Source of the DNA: Siphonodentalium dalli
Taxonomy: Eukaryota; Mollusca; Scaphopoda; Gadilida; Siphonodentaliidae
Assembly: GCA_032622095.1 (NCBI GenBank)
Contig: CP136066.1
Location: 114,783,319-114,847,318, forward strand
Reading direction: 5' to 3'
Length of the DNA: 64,000 bases
Under the pieces are notes generated by a model, which was not told the origin of the DNA, did not search any database, and saw nothing but the letters and a program-made list of their open reading frames with translations. Position 1 is the stretch's first letter; each line of letters begins with the position of its first letter. The translations under genes were made by a program, and so were the position numbers. Below, piece by piece: positions 1 to 12,211 of the stretch.

Positions 1-1600
1 AACTCAACTTGATCCAATGAAGTTTATTGTCTACCAAATCAAGTAATGACATTTAGACAACATTAATTAACATATGAAATCAAACTAACAAATTACACGC
101 GTGCGCAGCAATATTTCCATCCACAGTAGTAGGTAGCTGCGAGCAAACTATACAGCTACACACATGACTTGGAGATCCCAACAATGCGAGTTATAATTCG
201 AACACTGAGAACTGTTCCGAGAACACAATGACGTCATGTTCGCTGGTTTGGAAAGTGGGAAATGTTCGATGTTTGTATCAAAAATATGGGAAAATATTTT
301 GCTGTTTTCTAAGTTCAAGAATGTCTGTAAATCTGGTGAATAAAACCGATCGTATAGGTGTTTCTTTTTATCCATATCGGTCTATCACTATTCCAAAAAG
401 ATACTCAAACCCAACTGCATGTATTGACACTTGAAAACAATGCTAAAAGCGTTCCATAGGTTGAAGATATCTGCTATTTTCCAAGTCTAACATGGACAAT
501 AACTCTGACAAAAAGATATGGACGAAGCCCGCTGCATGCTAGTATCTTACCGTCGATGCTGATCTGGTAGCAATCCTACTAGCATTCAAGACTGACCATC
601 AAATGCTGGACATACAATGATTTATGTGCTGAATGAAACATTTGAAGTCCAAAAATGGTAAAAATAAATTGACGAAAGCTGTAACAAGTGGGTATATCCT
701 TTCCCCCAAGCTGGGCTATCACCATACAAAATCACAACCCCATCCGACGATCACCCCCGAGTTACAAGGTGATAGTGACCGATGACTATGTCCGTAGATA
801 TACATATATATGAGGTCACTCCAAGTTGGATTTAAAGCGATGTAAAAATTAGCGCGACCAGGTAAGATATGTATATCTTGTAAACAGAAAAAAATGAGAA
901 TGACATGCCCCTTCATATGTCGTTTAAGCCCATAACATATATTTTAACACTATGCCCAGAACACGACATAATAATAATACAGAGTTATGATGAGGTCGAC
1001 GAAAGTGGGGTATGTTATGTTGGGCTAACTGGTCACCTTATGTTTGTAAAAATATATATATGCTGGAAACCTCATCCGGTTCTCAGAGCCATAGTAACAT
1101 ATTCCACACCAAACAAGACGGAAATCCTTGTTTGATTCGTGTCATATATAGCCTACCACAGGCTACCATTCAGTAAGATTCAGTAACAAAAGATATTTTA
1201 TAAAACAATGGCCAAGGACATTGATTACGTCTATAAATCTGTCACGTCACACCGAATCCGTTTTAGCTATGTGTTGATCCACATCTGCTTTTAATATGCC
1301 AACAGTGACAGTGATATGACGTTTTTAGCCAGATGGTTTAGTACACCAGAGACCACAATAAAGAGAATTCGACATTCTACTACAGGTCTCCCATGCAGCA
1401 GCAAATTATATTTCCATTATCGACCATTAACATGCAAAATGGGACCATGTTTTGGATGGCATTTGCGACACAGTCGGTGAGGTGCAAAGCGCATTATGTT
1501 GTCATAAGCCGTAAAATGCCGGCGCAGTTGGTTCTGCTTTACATATCTTCATATGTTATCATAACCTCAATACTATTTCCAAGAGATCCAACAATTAACT
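1..1600. other. No gene recognised
   Basis: AT-rich sequence with only short ORFs (up to 76 codons) and no recognisable protein motif or repeat array. A minus-strand stretch at 719-916 is open and follows a reasonable acceptor-like pyrimidine tract near 890-908, but nothing else supports an exon. I see nothing else to annotate. Confidence 0.5.
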
Positions 1601-1604
1601 AAAC

Positions 1605-2202
1605 AATATAAGCCAGTTGTGTAAAACTAACAAATTATCGCTAAATATTAAGAAAACTAAATCTATGTTGATTCAACACACCGAAGTGGAATATCGATGT
1701 GGAAATCACCAGTTGACCCTAGATGGTCAATTGATAGAGAGAATTGGTAACGATTGCCCCAAACAATCATTTAAATTCCTTGGAATCCACAAAGATGATA
1801 ATCTAACTTTTAAACGTCATGCATAACAATAGCATAAAAGATTTCTCATTCGCTGTATTTCATTAACAGAGCCAAAAATATTCTACCCCATTCATGCCTG
1901 AAAACCCTCTATCTTACATTAATTCAAAGCCATTTATTATATGGCATAGAAATTTGGGGGAATGCGAAATCATGCAACCGATTAATGACAATCCAGAATA
2001 AGGATTCACTCACTATACATTAAAGAAGATACAGAAGTCATAATCACCCCCTTTTTGCAAACGGTAAAATACCGAAGATCCGTGACTTATATACTTGAAG
2101 AGTTAGCCTGTTCGCTTTCGATTGCAGAAACAGAACAATACAGCAATCTCTCATTCCTTATTTGGTATGGAAAAGAAAGCGAAAACTCGACATCCCAGAG
2201 AC
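1605..2202 (+). pseudogene. 5'-truncated LINE relic (C-terminal part of RT ORF)
   Basis: Translating the plus strand in shifting frames gives the region that follows the YADD motif in non-LTR reverse transcriptases. A 'NKLSLNIKKTKSM' block and 'FKFLGIHKDDNLTF' are seen at 1,617-1,815. In another frame 'INRAKNILPHSCLKTLYL', 'LLYGIEIWG' and an 'IQNK' block occur at about 1,860-2,000, and 'PLFANGKIPKIRDLYILEEL' at 2,045-2,105 in a third frame. At least three frameshifts and several stops separate these blocks, and the catalytic palm and endonuclease are missing. The order of blocks matches CR1/L2/RTE-like LINEs; the clade is not decided. A 5'-truncated dead copy is the natural reading. The coding signal ends at the simple-sequence tail at 2,203. 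Confidence 0.75.
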
Positions 2203-2240
2203 TTCAATTCAATTCAATTCAATTCTTTAATATCAATAAA
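2203..2240 (-). repeat. (AATTG)n tail, probable 3' end of a minus-strand LINE/SINE
   Basis: Five or so ATTCA/TTCAA units followed by 'tttaatatcaataaacc'. Read on the minus strand this is a TTTATTGATATTAAAG segment running into (GAATT)n, the usual look of a non-LTR retroelement 3' end. It faces the plus-strand LINE relic ending at the same point, so one element may have inserted into the other. Confidence 0.45.
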
Positions 2241-3549
2241 CCAATACACATGGTATCTGAGATATACAAATTTAAATACAAATACATGACAAAAGCACAT
2301 TAACAGGTACATAATTATATAATAGTATATGTAATATTAATGTATTCGTTGAAGGCACATCCACCCAAAACTTATGTTATGAAACCTTTGGTGCGAATGA
2401 GACTCTTCCCTACGTGTCAGTACTGTGAATATTATAACGGTGTTGATATGAGATCATTGAAAATAATAACAAAAATAGAAAAACAATAATTGAATAAAAA
2501 GATAAAGATCAAGTCTGAGTGGATCTGCCCGTTACTAAAAGAAAAAAAACTCCGAACTGCATTTAGTTCTTTTGCCATTTCACGCATTCCACATAAATGA
2601 AATTTATTAAAGTCAAATATACGTTCTATCTCATCACGAAATTCTTACAAAAACCGTCTTTCAGACTATATTGTAGAGACGTATCCTCTGACATTTCGAC
2701 GCAGTAACACCTTTTGTCCTGACTGCAAGAAATAGTTTACGTTTTAATTTCACTAAAATAAAAAACAACCTATCATCTAAGTAATATATCTTTTGTTTAT
2801 AGCACAGTGACTCAGCAGTGAGGTATGTGTAGATGAAATGACCTAGGGTGGAACATGCAGACGACTGAATAGTTGTATCCCTCCCCATCAGATATCCGTG
2901 TTTGTTCAATATGCATTGTTATATTTTTTATGTATAGTTATCTGATGAATAAACTAATTTGAATTTGAATATAATTATATAGTGTACAAATAAGGCCCAA
3001 TTGTCGCTGTACTATGAAATCACTGCGGTAGTTAACACAAATTTGGTCTTACAAATTAATAAAAACTATTTGTATTTACAGGTATAAAATTATTCATAGT
3101 ATTGACCCCAGTTTGATGCGGACGATCGTATTATGCGATTTGCGCAATAAATTATTTCACCCACTGAACGACGGTGGAGAAGCCACGTCCAGTGGGTGTA
3201 ATACCATCGAAGAAAGCACGAGTTACTGCTGAACTGCATTGCAGTTTGGTTTCAAAATAAAAAAATATATAATCAATATCAACACACACTCTAGGACAAG
3301 AAAACCATAGTCAGAAATGGTAACGCCACCAATATCATATTATTAGCCATAAATATAAATTATAATACAATTATTCTATAAACTAGCTTTCAAATTTGAT
3401 GCGGGAAATTTGCATACTTCCATATTTCAAGTTTTCCCGTTTCTCGTGTCATACGTTACTTTCTTCAAACTGTCTTCTTTATTACACAAGCTGATGGGCC
3501 CGACTTCGCCCGGGCTGTTTCCCATCTGATTTCCGGTGAAAGGCGCGAT
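2241..3549. other. Unassigned; possible LINE 3' UTR near 2,900-2,975
   Basis: No gene is visible. At 2,945-2,975 'gaataaactaatttgaattt' resembles a plus-strand LINE 3' end with a TTTGAAT tail. A small hairpin (CACCCACTG/CCAGTGGGTG) lies at 3,157-3,202. The block at about 3,300-3,366 (agtcagaaatggtaacgcc) recurs in direct orientation at about 7,040-7,095, outside the piggyBac-like region. Confidence 0.35.
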
Positions 3550-4060
3550 TTGACTTGCAATTGACTATTTCGAAAGTCAAGGTCAGGTCAGGGTCATGAT
3601 TTGACCAGTCCAAAACACCCCCACCCGGAGAAAAGTACCCCTAGGTATCAAATTTCGTCGAAATCCGTCCGTTTTACCCCACTTGACCTTTAATGAACAA
3701 TTTTGAATGTCAAGGTAAGGTCGGAGTCATGATTTGACCCGTCCAAAACACTCCCCCGACAAAATTATCCATAGGTATCAAATTTCGTCGAAATCCATCC
3801 GTTTTGTCCGATTTGACCTTTGATTGACCACATTGAAGGTCAAGGTCACGCCGAGGTCACGAGTTGACCCGTTCAAAACTTTCCCCGGACAAAAGTATCC
3901 CTAGGTATCAAATTTCGCCGAAATTTGTCCGTTTTACCCAAATTGACCTTGCATTGACAGTTTTAAAGGTCAAGGTCAAGTCGGGGTCACGATTTGACCC
4001 GTCCAAAACACTTCCCGGACATAAATACCCATAAGTATCAAATTAAGTTGAAATCTATGA
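3550..4060. repeat. Tandem repeat, about 130-bp unit, four copies
   Basis: Units begin at 'ttgacytt' at 3,550, 3,683, 3,813 and 3,943, spaced 133, 130 and 130 bp. Each unit contains 'gtcaaggtcaggtc', 'gatttgacccgtccaaaaca', 'aggtatcaaatttcgtcg' and 'aaatccgtccgttttaccc'. Copies diverge by point changes. This is an interspersed tandem module; nothing suggests it is coding. Confidence 0.9.
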
Positions 4061-4511
4061 AAAGCCGAGGAGGACATGTTGGTTGCTAATTGCTAGATAT
4101 ACGACGCTGTATTTTAAAGGTGTTTCAAACTAGGAGATAGAAGTATTCTGCGTTTCAAATGGTGATGAATTATAGTATTTTATTCAAATTTTATGGCATA
4201 AATTGTTATTAAAACCGTATATACTATAAAAAATGAATGACTCGAAAGTTAAGTGGGCCTTTAAACAAAGTCACAATTGCAATTAGGCTCATCTCATATT
4301 CGTCCATTCAGCGATATTCTGCTGCGCAGTTTGTTATAGCCTCCAGTATTCATTGAGCGTTATAGCCCCAACTGTTATAATTCGCCTTTAGCAGGCGTAC
4401 TCTTGCCTCAGATTATTGAGATATTAGGTCACACGTAATCACATTAAATCGCATGGAAACATAGCAATTGTGTGGGCTGCTTGGCGTGAATATGTAATGA
4501 GAAATAAGGTC

Positions 4512-4796
4512 ATACGTAATGACATTAAACTCAAGAAAACCCGCGAAAACAAAACAAAATCACATTTAATGTTTTAAGTTATTTCCTTTATAAAAAGAAT
4601 GTTCGTGATAATGAACCCTCTCAATACTTTAGAATATAGAATTAACCTTAAAATAAAAAAAATCTTCGGAACACAGAACCTTCGGAATAACGAACCTTCG
4701 GATTGGTGAACCTTCGGAATAGCGAACATTCAGAGAAATTTCGGAATAGTGGACCTTCGGGATAGTGAACCTTCGGAATAGAGACATGCCCCCCAA
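4512..4796. repeat. TTCGGAATAG module, copy 1
   Basis: Starts with 'tacgtaatgacattaaa', continues with 'cccgcgaaaacaaaac', and ends in a degenerate array of about 15 bp built on 'ccttcggaatagygaa' (4,662-4,790). A second copy with the same order of blocks is at 6,541-6,836, so the two copies bracket the TTAA-flanked element between them. Confidence 0.85.
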
Positions 4797-4884
4797 TATT
4801 CATATTATATGGACCCATAAAATTCTAAACTTGGCCCTTAAAATATTGAACTCCAAATTGGAGCCCACACAGAACATCACTTAA

Positions 4885-6446
4885 CCCTTTGAACCCTGGC
4901 GCCCCACAGTGATCGACACCCTGACCCGGGGCTCCCAGTGGTATGTCCGTTTAAATTAGACAGTGTCTAGTAGCATGGTGTTGATTATGTTCAAATTGCG
5001 ACACCGGTCTGAAACTTTACAGGTTTGTCCCCCATGGATCAGCGATCATTATAAGATCGCGAGACTTTGCCTCGCGGCAACTCCTTGGTAACGGTTGCTA
5101 GGCAACTACCCGGAATTGACTGGAAAATGTAAATATAGCTTATAGCGTCGTAATTCAACCTCAGTGATTGCGTTTTTTTGATGCAGGTACTACCCTAACG
5201 TGAAATTTGAGATATACCCGACCACAATAGTGAACCAAATATCCCATTTAAGGGTAGCAACGGTTGCTAAGCAAATACCACAACTGATCGAATGACATAA
5301 TTGCACTAACCATTCAGTGGTATGTTTTGCCTTAATTTAGACAGTTTCTAGTCGCATGGTGTTGGTTATGTTGAAAGGGGACACCTACCTGAAACTGTGC
5401 AGGCATGATATATACATGCACGGACCACTGATCATTGTAAGATCGGGATACTTTGACACCCGATCTCGCCTTAGAAACGGTTACTAGGCAACTACCTGAA
5501 ATTTGCAGGATAAACGAATTCTAGCTTATAACGTTGTAATTATACATCAGCGAATTGCATTTCGATGCAACCAATATCCTAATGTGAAATTAAGACATGC
5601 CTGACCATGCGCGAATAAGTCAACTTGATATGCGATAGACTTTTTGCTGCATGTGGCACAACAGAGACTGACATTACAGAGACCAGAAACAACGTAATTT
5701 CCCGTAGCATATCGTGGCCCCATTGTTCAAGTAAGCTGTCTAGATTGTGTCTACTGTACTAGCATGTGAAACATGCAACAAAATGTCATATACAGCGCCA
5801 CATTTCACTGAAACGCATTTAAAATAATGAATTATAGCCTGCGCCCATGCGCATATTTTCCTAGCCGTTTCTAGCGGGCAGCCAATCCGTATAGACACCT
5901 TTTCCAGCGCTGACTTCAATAGGCCAATTTAAATATATATATTAGTGGGTATGTCGTGTATAAGTACGTTATAAACCATTTATTTGTCATTGCGCTAGTC
6001 TGCGCATGCGCGAATAAATCAACTTCATATGCGATAGACCCTTCCCCATATGTAGCAGAACACTGGTTAATATTCGCGAGGGTAATTTAAACTGAAATTG
6101 TGTGTCTAAATTATGTCTGTTCTGTACACACACGGGGAACACGAAATTATATGCCGTAAATATAGCGGCACAGTTCGCTTAAAATATCGTATGTTTTTGT
6201 AGATTATATGCTGTGCGCATGCGCATATATTTCTACCCGATACTAGCGGTCAACCATTCCATACGCACCATGGGCGCCGCTGACATATGTTGGGGCAATT
6301 TAAATATAAATCAGTGGGTCAGACGCTCGTTATACTATATATAAATTTGCTACCGAATCATGTCGTCGCTGCACCGAAATATCGGTGTTACGGGATATAG
6401 TCACGGTTCGTTTGCACCTAAATATCGGTGTTACGGGTTCAAAGGG
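4885..6446. mobile_element. piggyBac-like non-autonomous element, TTAA target duplication
   Basis: The sequence TTAACCCTTTGAACCC at 4,881-4,896 is matched by its exact reverse complement at 6,435-6,450. Taking TTAA as target duplication (4,881-4,884 and 6,447-6,450) leaves 12-bp inverted termini starting CCC, which is the piggyBac arrangement. Removing the element restores 'catcacTTAAgtcaac'. The 1,562-bp interior has no transposase. It is made of low-copy tandem duplications: about 378-bp period (compare 4,938 and 5,316) and about 399-bp period ('catgcgcgaata' at 5,606 and 6,005). The Kolobok superfamily also uses TTAA, so the superfamily call is provisional. Confidence 0.7.
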
Positions 6447-6540
6447 TTAAGTCAACTGTACCTGTGTCATGTCCCAATGCGGGAGGGTCCATATATACCG
6501 CAACAGTCATATTATATGCCAATAATTCAACGGTATGGGC

Positions 6541-6836
6541 CCACGTAATGACATTAAATCTCAAGAAAACCCGCGAAAACAAAACAAAATCACATTTAAT
6601 GTTCTAAGTTAAGTTATTTCCTCCTGTATCTGTATCGGTGTGCGCGCAGGATCAGTTCGGATGTGAGCGCACACTCCATAAAATGAATCTTTGTGAAAAT
6701 GAACTCTCTCAAATTAGTCTCAATACTTTAGAATATAGAATTAACCTAAAAATAACAAAAACCTTCGGAATAGAGAACCTTCGGAATAGCGGACTTTCGG
6801 GATAGCAAATCTTCATAATAGAAACATGTCCCCACA
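6541..6836. repeat. TTCGGAATAG module, copy 2
   Basis: Repeats the module at 4,512-4,796 in the same orientation, with a short extra insertion ('tgtatctgtatcggtgtgcg' onward, 6,625-6,680) and a shorter TTCGGAATAG array (6,760-6,834). Confidence 0.85.
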
Positions 6837-7440
6837 ATTACACCGGTGACGTAACACATGTGCTAATCTTTGTCGTACTATCGTAATTACCGGTACGATT
6901 TATACTCTAGTACGAAACAAGAATACATTCCTCCATACGACCATGAGTCTATACAAATCTGTACACCAGTGTCCACCCACTTCGTGGCGGTAATAACACC
7001 GCGTCATACAGATCTTACTATTAGGGTGTTGATCGAGAAATAGTCAGAAATAGTAACGCCCTCAAGATCATATTATGAGCCATATATACAATATAACAAC
7101 TTTAATGTGGTGAGTATGAAACATCTGTATATAGGTAACGCCTATGTAGTTGATTAAATGTGATATTGTTTATAATTTAACTTGAAATAGTGGTCTGAGT
7201 AGCGCATGAAATAGCATGCAGAATAATAATCGGGCAAAAATTTGCGATGGTTCAAGTACGAGCACGTTTCTAATCACATTTAGTATCCAATTGCGCAAAT
7301 ACCGAGTATGTTTTAATCACATTTAGTCCACCACCTCCTGCGACAGGGTCAGATATACTTGCCAATATACACCCTAGGAGGGCGTAATGCTGATCTAAGA
7401 ATGGCCTCAGGTAATGCACTCCTGATATGACCTTTCATAA
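6837..7440. other. Unassigned
   Basis: No ORF or repeat array of note, apart from the 7,040-7,095 block shared with 3,300-3,366. Confidence 0.4.
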
Positions 7441-7872
7441 GGATGAATTAAAATACATGTATGCTTCCATGAGGGAAAATTAAAATATGGTCACACCCAG
7501 AGAGGGTTAATTGAAATATGGTCCGATGAGGGTAAATTCAAATATGGTCACATCACGGTTAAATAACATATGGTCCTATGAGGGTTAATTAATATATCGT
7601 CCAATGAGGGTTAATACAAAAATATGGTCCCATGATGGTTAATTAAAAATGTGCCTTGATTGTTAATTAAAATATCGTCCCATGAGGGTTAATAAAAATA
7701 TGGACCCATGGGGGGGGGGGTAATTGACATATGGTCCCATTAGGGTCAATTAAAATCTGGTAACGTGACTTAATTAAAGAATAAATATATGGTCCCATTA
7801 TGATGGTTAATTAAAATTAAAATATGGTGCCATCAGTGTTGATTAAACTACGGTCCCATTGGGGTGAAATAC
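7441..7872. repeat. Minisatellite, about 28-bp unit (left part)
   Basis: About 14 degenerate units of 'ggttaattaaaatatggtcc' plus 'catgag'. One unit carries a 10-base G run near 7,710. The same unit resumes at 10,779-10,860, so the array was split by the insert at 7,879-10,778. Confidence 0.85.
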
Positions 7873-7878
7873 ATATAG

Positions 7879-7961
7879 AATACACCCATTGTAGCCGAGA
7901 ATAAAAAAAATTCACCACGAGTGGTGAAAATTTGTTATTCTCGGCTACTGTGGGTGTATTT
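7879..7961. repeat. Hairpin at left end of insert
   Basis: 'aatacacccattgtagccga' pairs with 'tcggctactgtgggtgtatt', and 'ttcaccac' pairs with 'gtggtgaa' around a GAG loop. About 40-bp arms with few mismatches. Confidence 0.85.
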
Positions 7962-8165
7962 TGTTTATACCATATAATTATTATTCTTCGGTCGCTTCGT
8001 AAATGTATTGCTACTATGTTGGTGACTGTTAACATGTATGTGCACCGAGTGACCCAAATATGTTGAGTTATCATGAATGTGGGTCACCCGTAGTAATACA
8101 TATTTCTAGGAAATTCGGTGATCCGCCACTTTCTAGGACATCAGTCAGCTGATGTGAACACATAT

Positions 8166-8324
8166 GCAATCAACGTCGTTTTCGATGCATCTGTCGGCGT
8201 ATAGAAGTGTCGGATGCCGAATTACATACTGTATAATTTCGCGAAGCGAAATTATACAAAGTATGTAGTTCGGCATCCGACACTTCTATACGCCGACAGA
8301 TGCATCGAAAACGACGTTGATTGC
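8166..8324. repeat. 159-bp near-perfect palindrome
   Basis: The left arm starts gcaatcaacgtcgttttcga at 8,166 and the right arm is its reverse complement ending at 8,324. The centre is ttcgc-gaa-gcgaa near 8,244. I see only about two mismatches in roughly 78-bp arms. Confidence 0.95.
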
Positions 8325-9450
8325 TTATAATTACGACAATCCGCATATTAGTTGGTGATTAAACAAGTTCTTTTTAAAGAAACTATATTAAAAACACTAA
8401 AATAGTAAAAATACCCAAGTGATATTTGTGTCTGGACTCAGCTGCTCTTTTAACCGAAATGGGAAATTGGGTCGAGAATAAATTGGGCGACCGACCGGAA
8501 GTTAGAGATGAACACACACAATTCGATCGCTGTTTCCGACATTCCAAACTACACAAAAGCAAGAGACCACACCCGTAAACTATTAAACTGTACTTGCTGG
8601 TGTAAATTTCACTTATTTAAAACGATTCTAGAACATGTATTGTCATAAAGGCAGTCCGATTCGATAGCGATTCCGAAGCGGTGTTCCCAAACTTCGCCAC
8701 GGAATTTGTGGTCTCCGGCGACTCGAAAAGTAAACAGTCGCTACAAAGGTGCATTCTATGCTCTCATGACCACTGCCATGTCATATTAGTATTGGCACGA
8801 AGCTGGATAAATGCTAATAATAATGGTGGAATAGTTATGTAATACATTATTTTATCCCCAAATAAATTAATGTACTATTTTGCTGTTTAATCGGCGATAA
8901 TTTTTCGCTGATATTTGGCGTCTTGCGTTACCACTAGAAACGGAAGTGATTTCTTGCGATTTGATTGGTGGACAAAATAAAAATCCGGGTAAATTCGCCC
9001 CATGGATATTCGACTTGGTTTGCGAACTTTTTAAGGTATCACTACCCCCAGTGATGCGGGAAACGACACTTCCCTCCACTGATATATATTGTCGCTACCA
9101 AGCGTATCTAAGGGCCTTGACCAATCAAATGCACGCATTTTAGTCAAAGCGAAAGTAGTTGTAATTATACATTCAGATTTCCCACATTGCAGATACCATT
9201 AAAGGTACCGTTAGCCTTGGCGGTGGGTATCCTGTACAAATATTTCCACCCGTCAAAAACCGCCACAAACAGAAAGAACATCAAAATGTAGACAGACTTT
9301 GTCCGTATACAAATAAGAAATATCGCATAAACAGTATGTTATTGTCATTTGTTTGACCATTGTTATGTAAACAAATGCATAAAAAGTTACTTTTCTGATG
9401 TTTGTTTATATTATGATGGTAAACATAAAGAGCGTTCTTTGTTGGTGAAT

Positions 9451-9510
9451 TCCTGATATGGAACAAATAAAGAGCGTTTATAAACGCTCTTTATTTGTTC
9501 CATATCAGGA
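9451..9510. repeat. 60-bp perfect palindrome without spacer
   Basis: tcctgatatggaacaaataa (9,451-9,470), agagcgttta, then the exact reverse complement to 9,510. Dyad at 9,480/9,481. It contains the recurring 12-mer ATAAAGAGCGTT on both arms. Confidence 0.97.
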
Positions 9511-9991
9511 AAACTGTATGCCATTTTTGTGTGATTAGCCAGTAGCATTGTGCTGTCTTCTGTAACACAATCAGGCTCTTGCTTAGGTAAATTATAGTAG
9601 GTCTTTATGATAACATGCTGGTTACGCGATAGTCATGGTATATATATTTACACACTAAGTGTTGTCATCACTAAATCCAGCATTCTGATTGGTCGGCGCC
9701 CACGTGGCTAGCTGCAGTTATTTCTCGGTGAATGCGCAGCGCATCATAACACCAAGCTCATAACACCATCGATACGTCATTGGGTTTGGAAAGACGAACG
9801 CGTAATGTTTTGTGCGCATTTGGACTCGCGCAGGATTGACTTAATACATCATCGGGTTTCAATATGAAGAGAAATTGTTCCTATTAACTTTTGCCAAGGG
9901 TGCTATTGGGTATTTTGGGCTGATCTTGTCGCGATACACTTTTCGATTTAAATACATTTACAAAAGTGTTTTTTTCGCTAAATGTATATAA

Positions 9992-10158
9992 ATATAAGGA
10001 TTAACTGTCATGTGGACTATTTTTATGGAGATGTAACCGTGAGGTAAGTGGTCATAACTTGTATGTAAAACCCTTCGGGTTTTACACACAAGTTATGACC
10101 ACTTACCTCACGGTTACATCTCCATAAAAACAGTCCACATGACAGTTAATCCTTATAT
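9992..10158. repeat. 167-bp near-perfect palindrome
   Basis: Arms of about 80 bp, atataaggattaactgtcat on the left and its reverse complement on the right, around ccc-ttc-ggg. There are only a few mismatches. Both strands contain a good splice-donor look-alike (gtgag|gtaagtgg), which comes from the palindrome and not from a gene. Confidence 0.95.
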
Positions 10159-10778
10159 GAACGAAACTGTATGCATTTTAATGTTTTTCTGTTTACGGTG
10201 ATTGGAACAAATATGAATATTTTCGACAACTAAGGCCTCACGTGCCTTTAGCAATCTATACGTTGTTGTCAAAATGTAAGCCGTCTTTCGCTTTAAACAC
10301 GGAAAGGCAGACGAACACGTGCGTTTGTTTTGTTTACATTTCCAACAGCTGCCGCCGACCTAAATAAAACGTGTACTTTGTCGGTGCATCTAGCATAAAA
10401 ACATCTTTAAACTAACTTTAATGTGTCATTTTTTGACAAGTAAACCCAGTAAATGGAATTAGATAGTATATATCTCTGTGTTTAGACCACTTATCGCATT
10501 TCAGAGTGTTTTGAGTCGGAAAAATTGTGTATTTACTTCGCGAAGCGGGCGTGACGAAAAATTGAGCTAAATTTCGACAGCGAGGTCGCCAGAGGTCAAA
10601 TGACGGGTCGTTCTACTATGGGTATAAACTTTTAACACATAAAGTGCCGTTGAAATATTTACACAACAGTATAAATTTATACCAATAGTAGGAATCTTTA
10701 TACCCACTGTAGGGTGTAAAGATGAAATTTACAAAATAGGTGTTATACACACAGTAGATTAGCCAATTATGGTATAAA

Positions 10779-10860
10779 ATATAGTCCCATGAGGGTATAT
10801 TAAATTATGGTCCAATGAGGACTAATCCCCCTCCCACATGAGGATCAATTAAACATGATC
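10779..10860. repeat. Minisatellite, 28-bp unit (right part)
   Basis: Continuation of the 7,441-7,872 array ('atagtcccatgagggtatat', 'atggtccaatgaggactaat'). Confidence 0.75.
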
Positions 10861-12211
10861 ACAGGAAGGGGGTAATATCTGAACATTCTTCAATTCATAT
10901 AGCATTCTGATATATCCTCGGTACACATAAATTAAAAATATGTTTAGAATTAGGCCACATTGTATGTTAAACAACCAATGTGAAGGGTTAGTGTTGGAAC
11001 TTTTCTTAATAACATCTCTATTCATAGCTCCGATATATACAAAGAAATTAAAAGTCAATATTTACAAACAGCACGAAGGAGTAACGTGGGAATTAGTTAA
11101 TAATTGCCACCCCAATTCATTTAGCATATAACATGCCGATATTTGTCGCGTATAACTAAATGAAAAAGTTCACTAAACGATATAAAATAACATGTTAAAC
11201 ACCGATATAAACAAACACCTCGTAGGATTCATGTTCGAATTAAATTTCTTATACAATCGTCAAATCCCCGTGCTGAATAATAGTAGATATCATTCCGATT
11301 TAAGTCACGTGAAAATAAACGAATGGTGTCCAAATAAAATGCAACAAAGCAGGTTAAAGAACAATAGAAACACATAACGCGCAGCGCGCTAATTGTTAAC
11401 GTGCGAATTCCCGTTATAATTAATCGCCTTGCACTTCTTGGCATCCGAATAACAAACCATGGGTCAATCAAGCATGTCTCTAGAGACGCCCGCTGCATGA
11501 AATAGTAATTGAAATTCCCAACTACACCTTTTACCGGACTCGGTCTCGGGGTCGCACTACAACTTTTAATGCGTCCCAAAAATCCCAATTTCTATAAATA
11601 AAACCCCCATGCGCCCATAGATTACTAAGAGACAGCAGCTGATAATACACCCGGAGGGCGAAATAATACACCCGGAGGGCGAAATTACATTGGAATATAG
11701 CCGGCCCAAGGGCAAAGAAAGCTGTGCATATTTGGCTATATGGAGCAGGTCCGGGTTTGTAACAAATGCGAGCAACACTAAGCAAAATTCAAACAGAAAT
11801 GTGCCTTTAGTTAGATAATGACGGATTTTTAAGGCTGCTTGCTCACCCGGTCATATGACAATAAGTCTAATGTTTATGCCGAATATAATGAGATCGATTC
11901 TATGAAACTTCATGGCATTCATGTTTTATGGTCAAATACCGAGTGTCAAAAGAGAGAGTTCTAACACAATTATACTTTTGGTCGGGCGCCCTAAAATCAG
12001 AACAATTTGATAAAGGGCGTTTTTTGTTTTCTTACACGAACGAAAAACGTTAAAGAGGGTTAATTGCGATTGAATTTCATGATAAGCCTGATAAGCAGAA
12101 AAAAATGTTCGGACTCGTTTGACTAATTTGGTCTCAACCCGGATGAGATATGCTGTACTATGCTGATTTTCACTATTCACAGGTTTGTATTCCCATGTGT
12201 ATGTTACTCAC
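10861..12211. other. Unassigned; several open but unrecognised stretches
   Basis: The longest open stretch is 119 codons on the minus strand (11,229-11,588), with a plus-strand 61-codon ORF overlapping it. Neither has a recognisable domain. A short direct repeat (gaaataatacacccggaggg, twice at 11,646-11,685) sits in the overlapping frames. I would not call any of these genes. Confidence 0.4.

Larger units (their letters stand above)
7879..10778. mobile_element. 2.9-kb palindrome-rich insert in the minisatellite
   Basis: The minisatellite phase stops at 'acATATAG' (7,873-7,878) and resumes at 'ATATAGtcccatg' (10,779-10,784), giving a putative 6-bp target duplication. The left end is a hairpin, and 'tatacccactgtag' and 'ctactgtgggtgta' motifs occur at both ends (7,879-7,961 and 10,615-10,765). 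No transposase ORF is visible. The interior holds four long palindromes annotated separately. The mobile-element call is inferred from the split array; terminal inverted repeats are weak. Confidence 0.5.

Noticed and set aside
719-916. Open minus-strand stretch after an acceptor-like tract
   Set aside because: No donor, partner exon or recognised motif; the length is within chance for this base composition.
10023-10140. Strong splice donor gtgag|gtaagtgg
   Set aside because: It is present on both strands because it lies in a palindrome; no open exon is attached.
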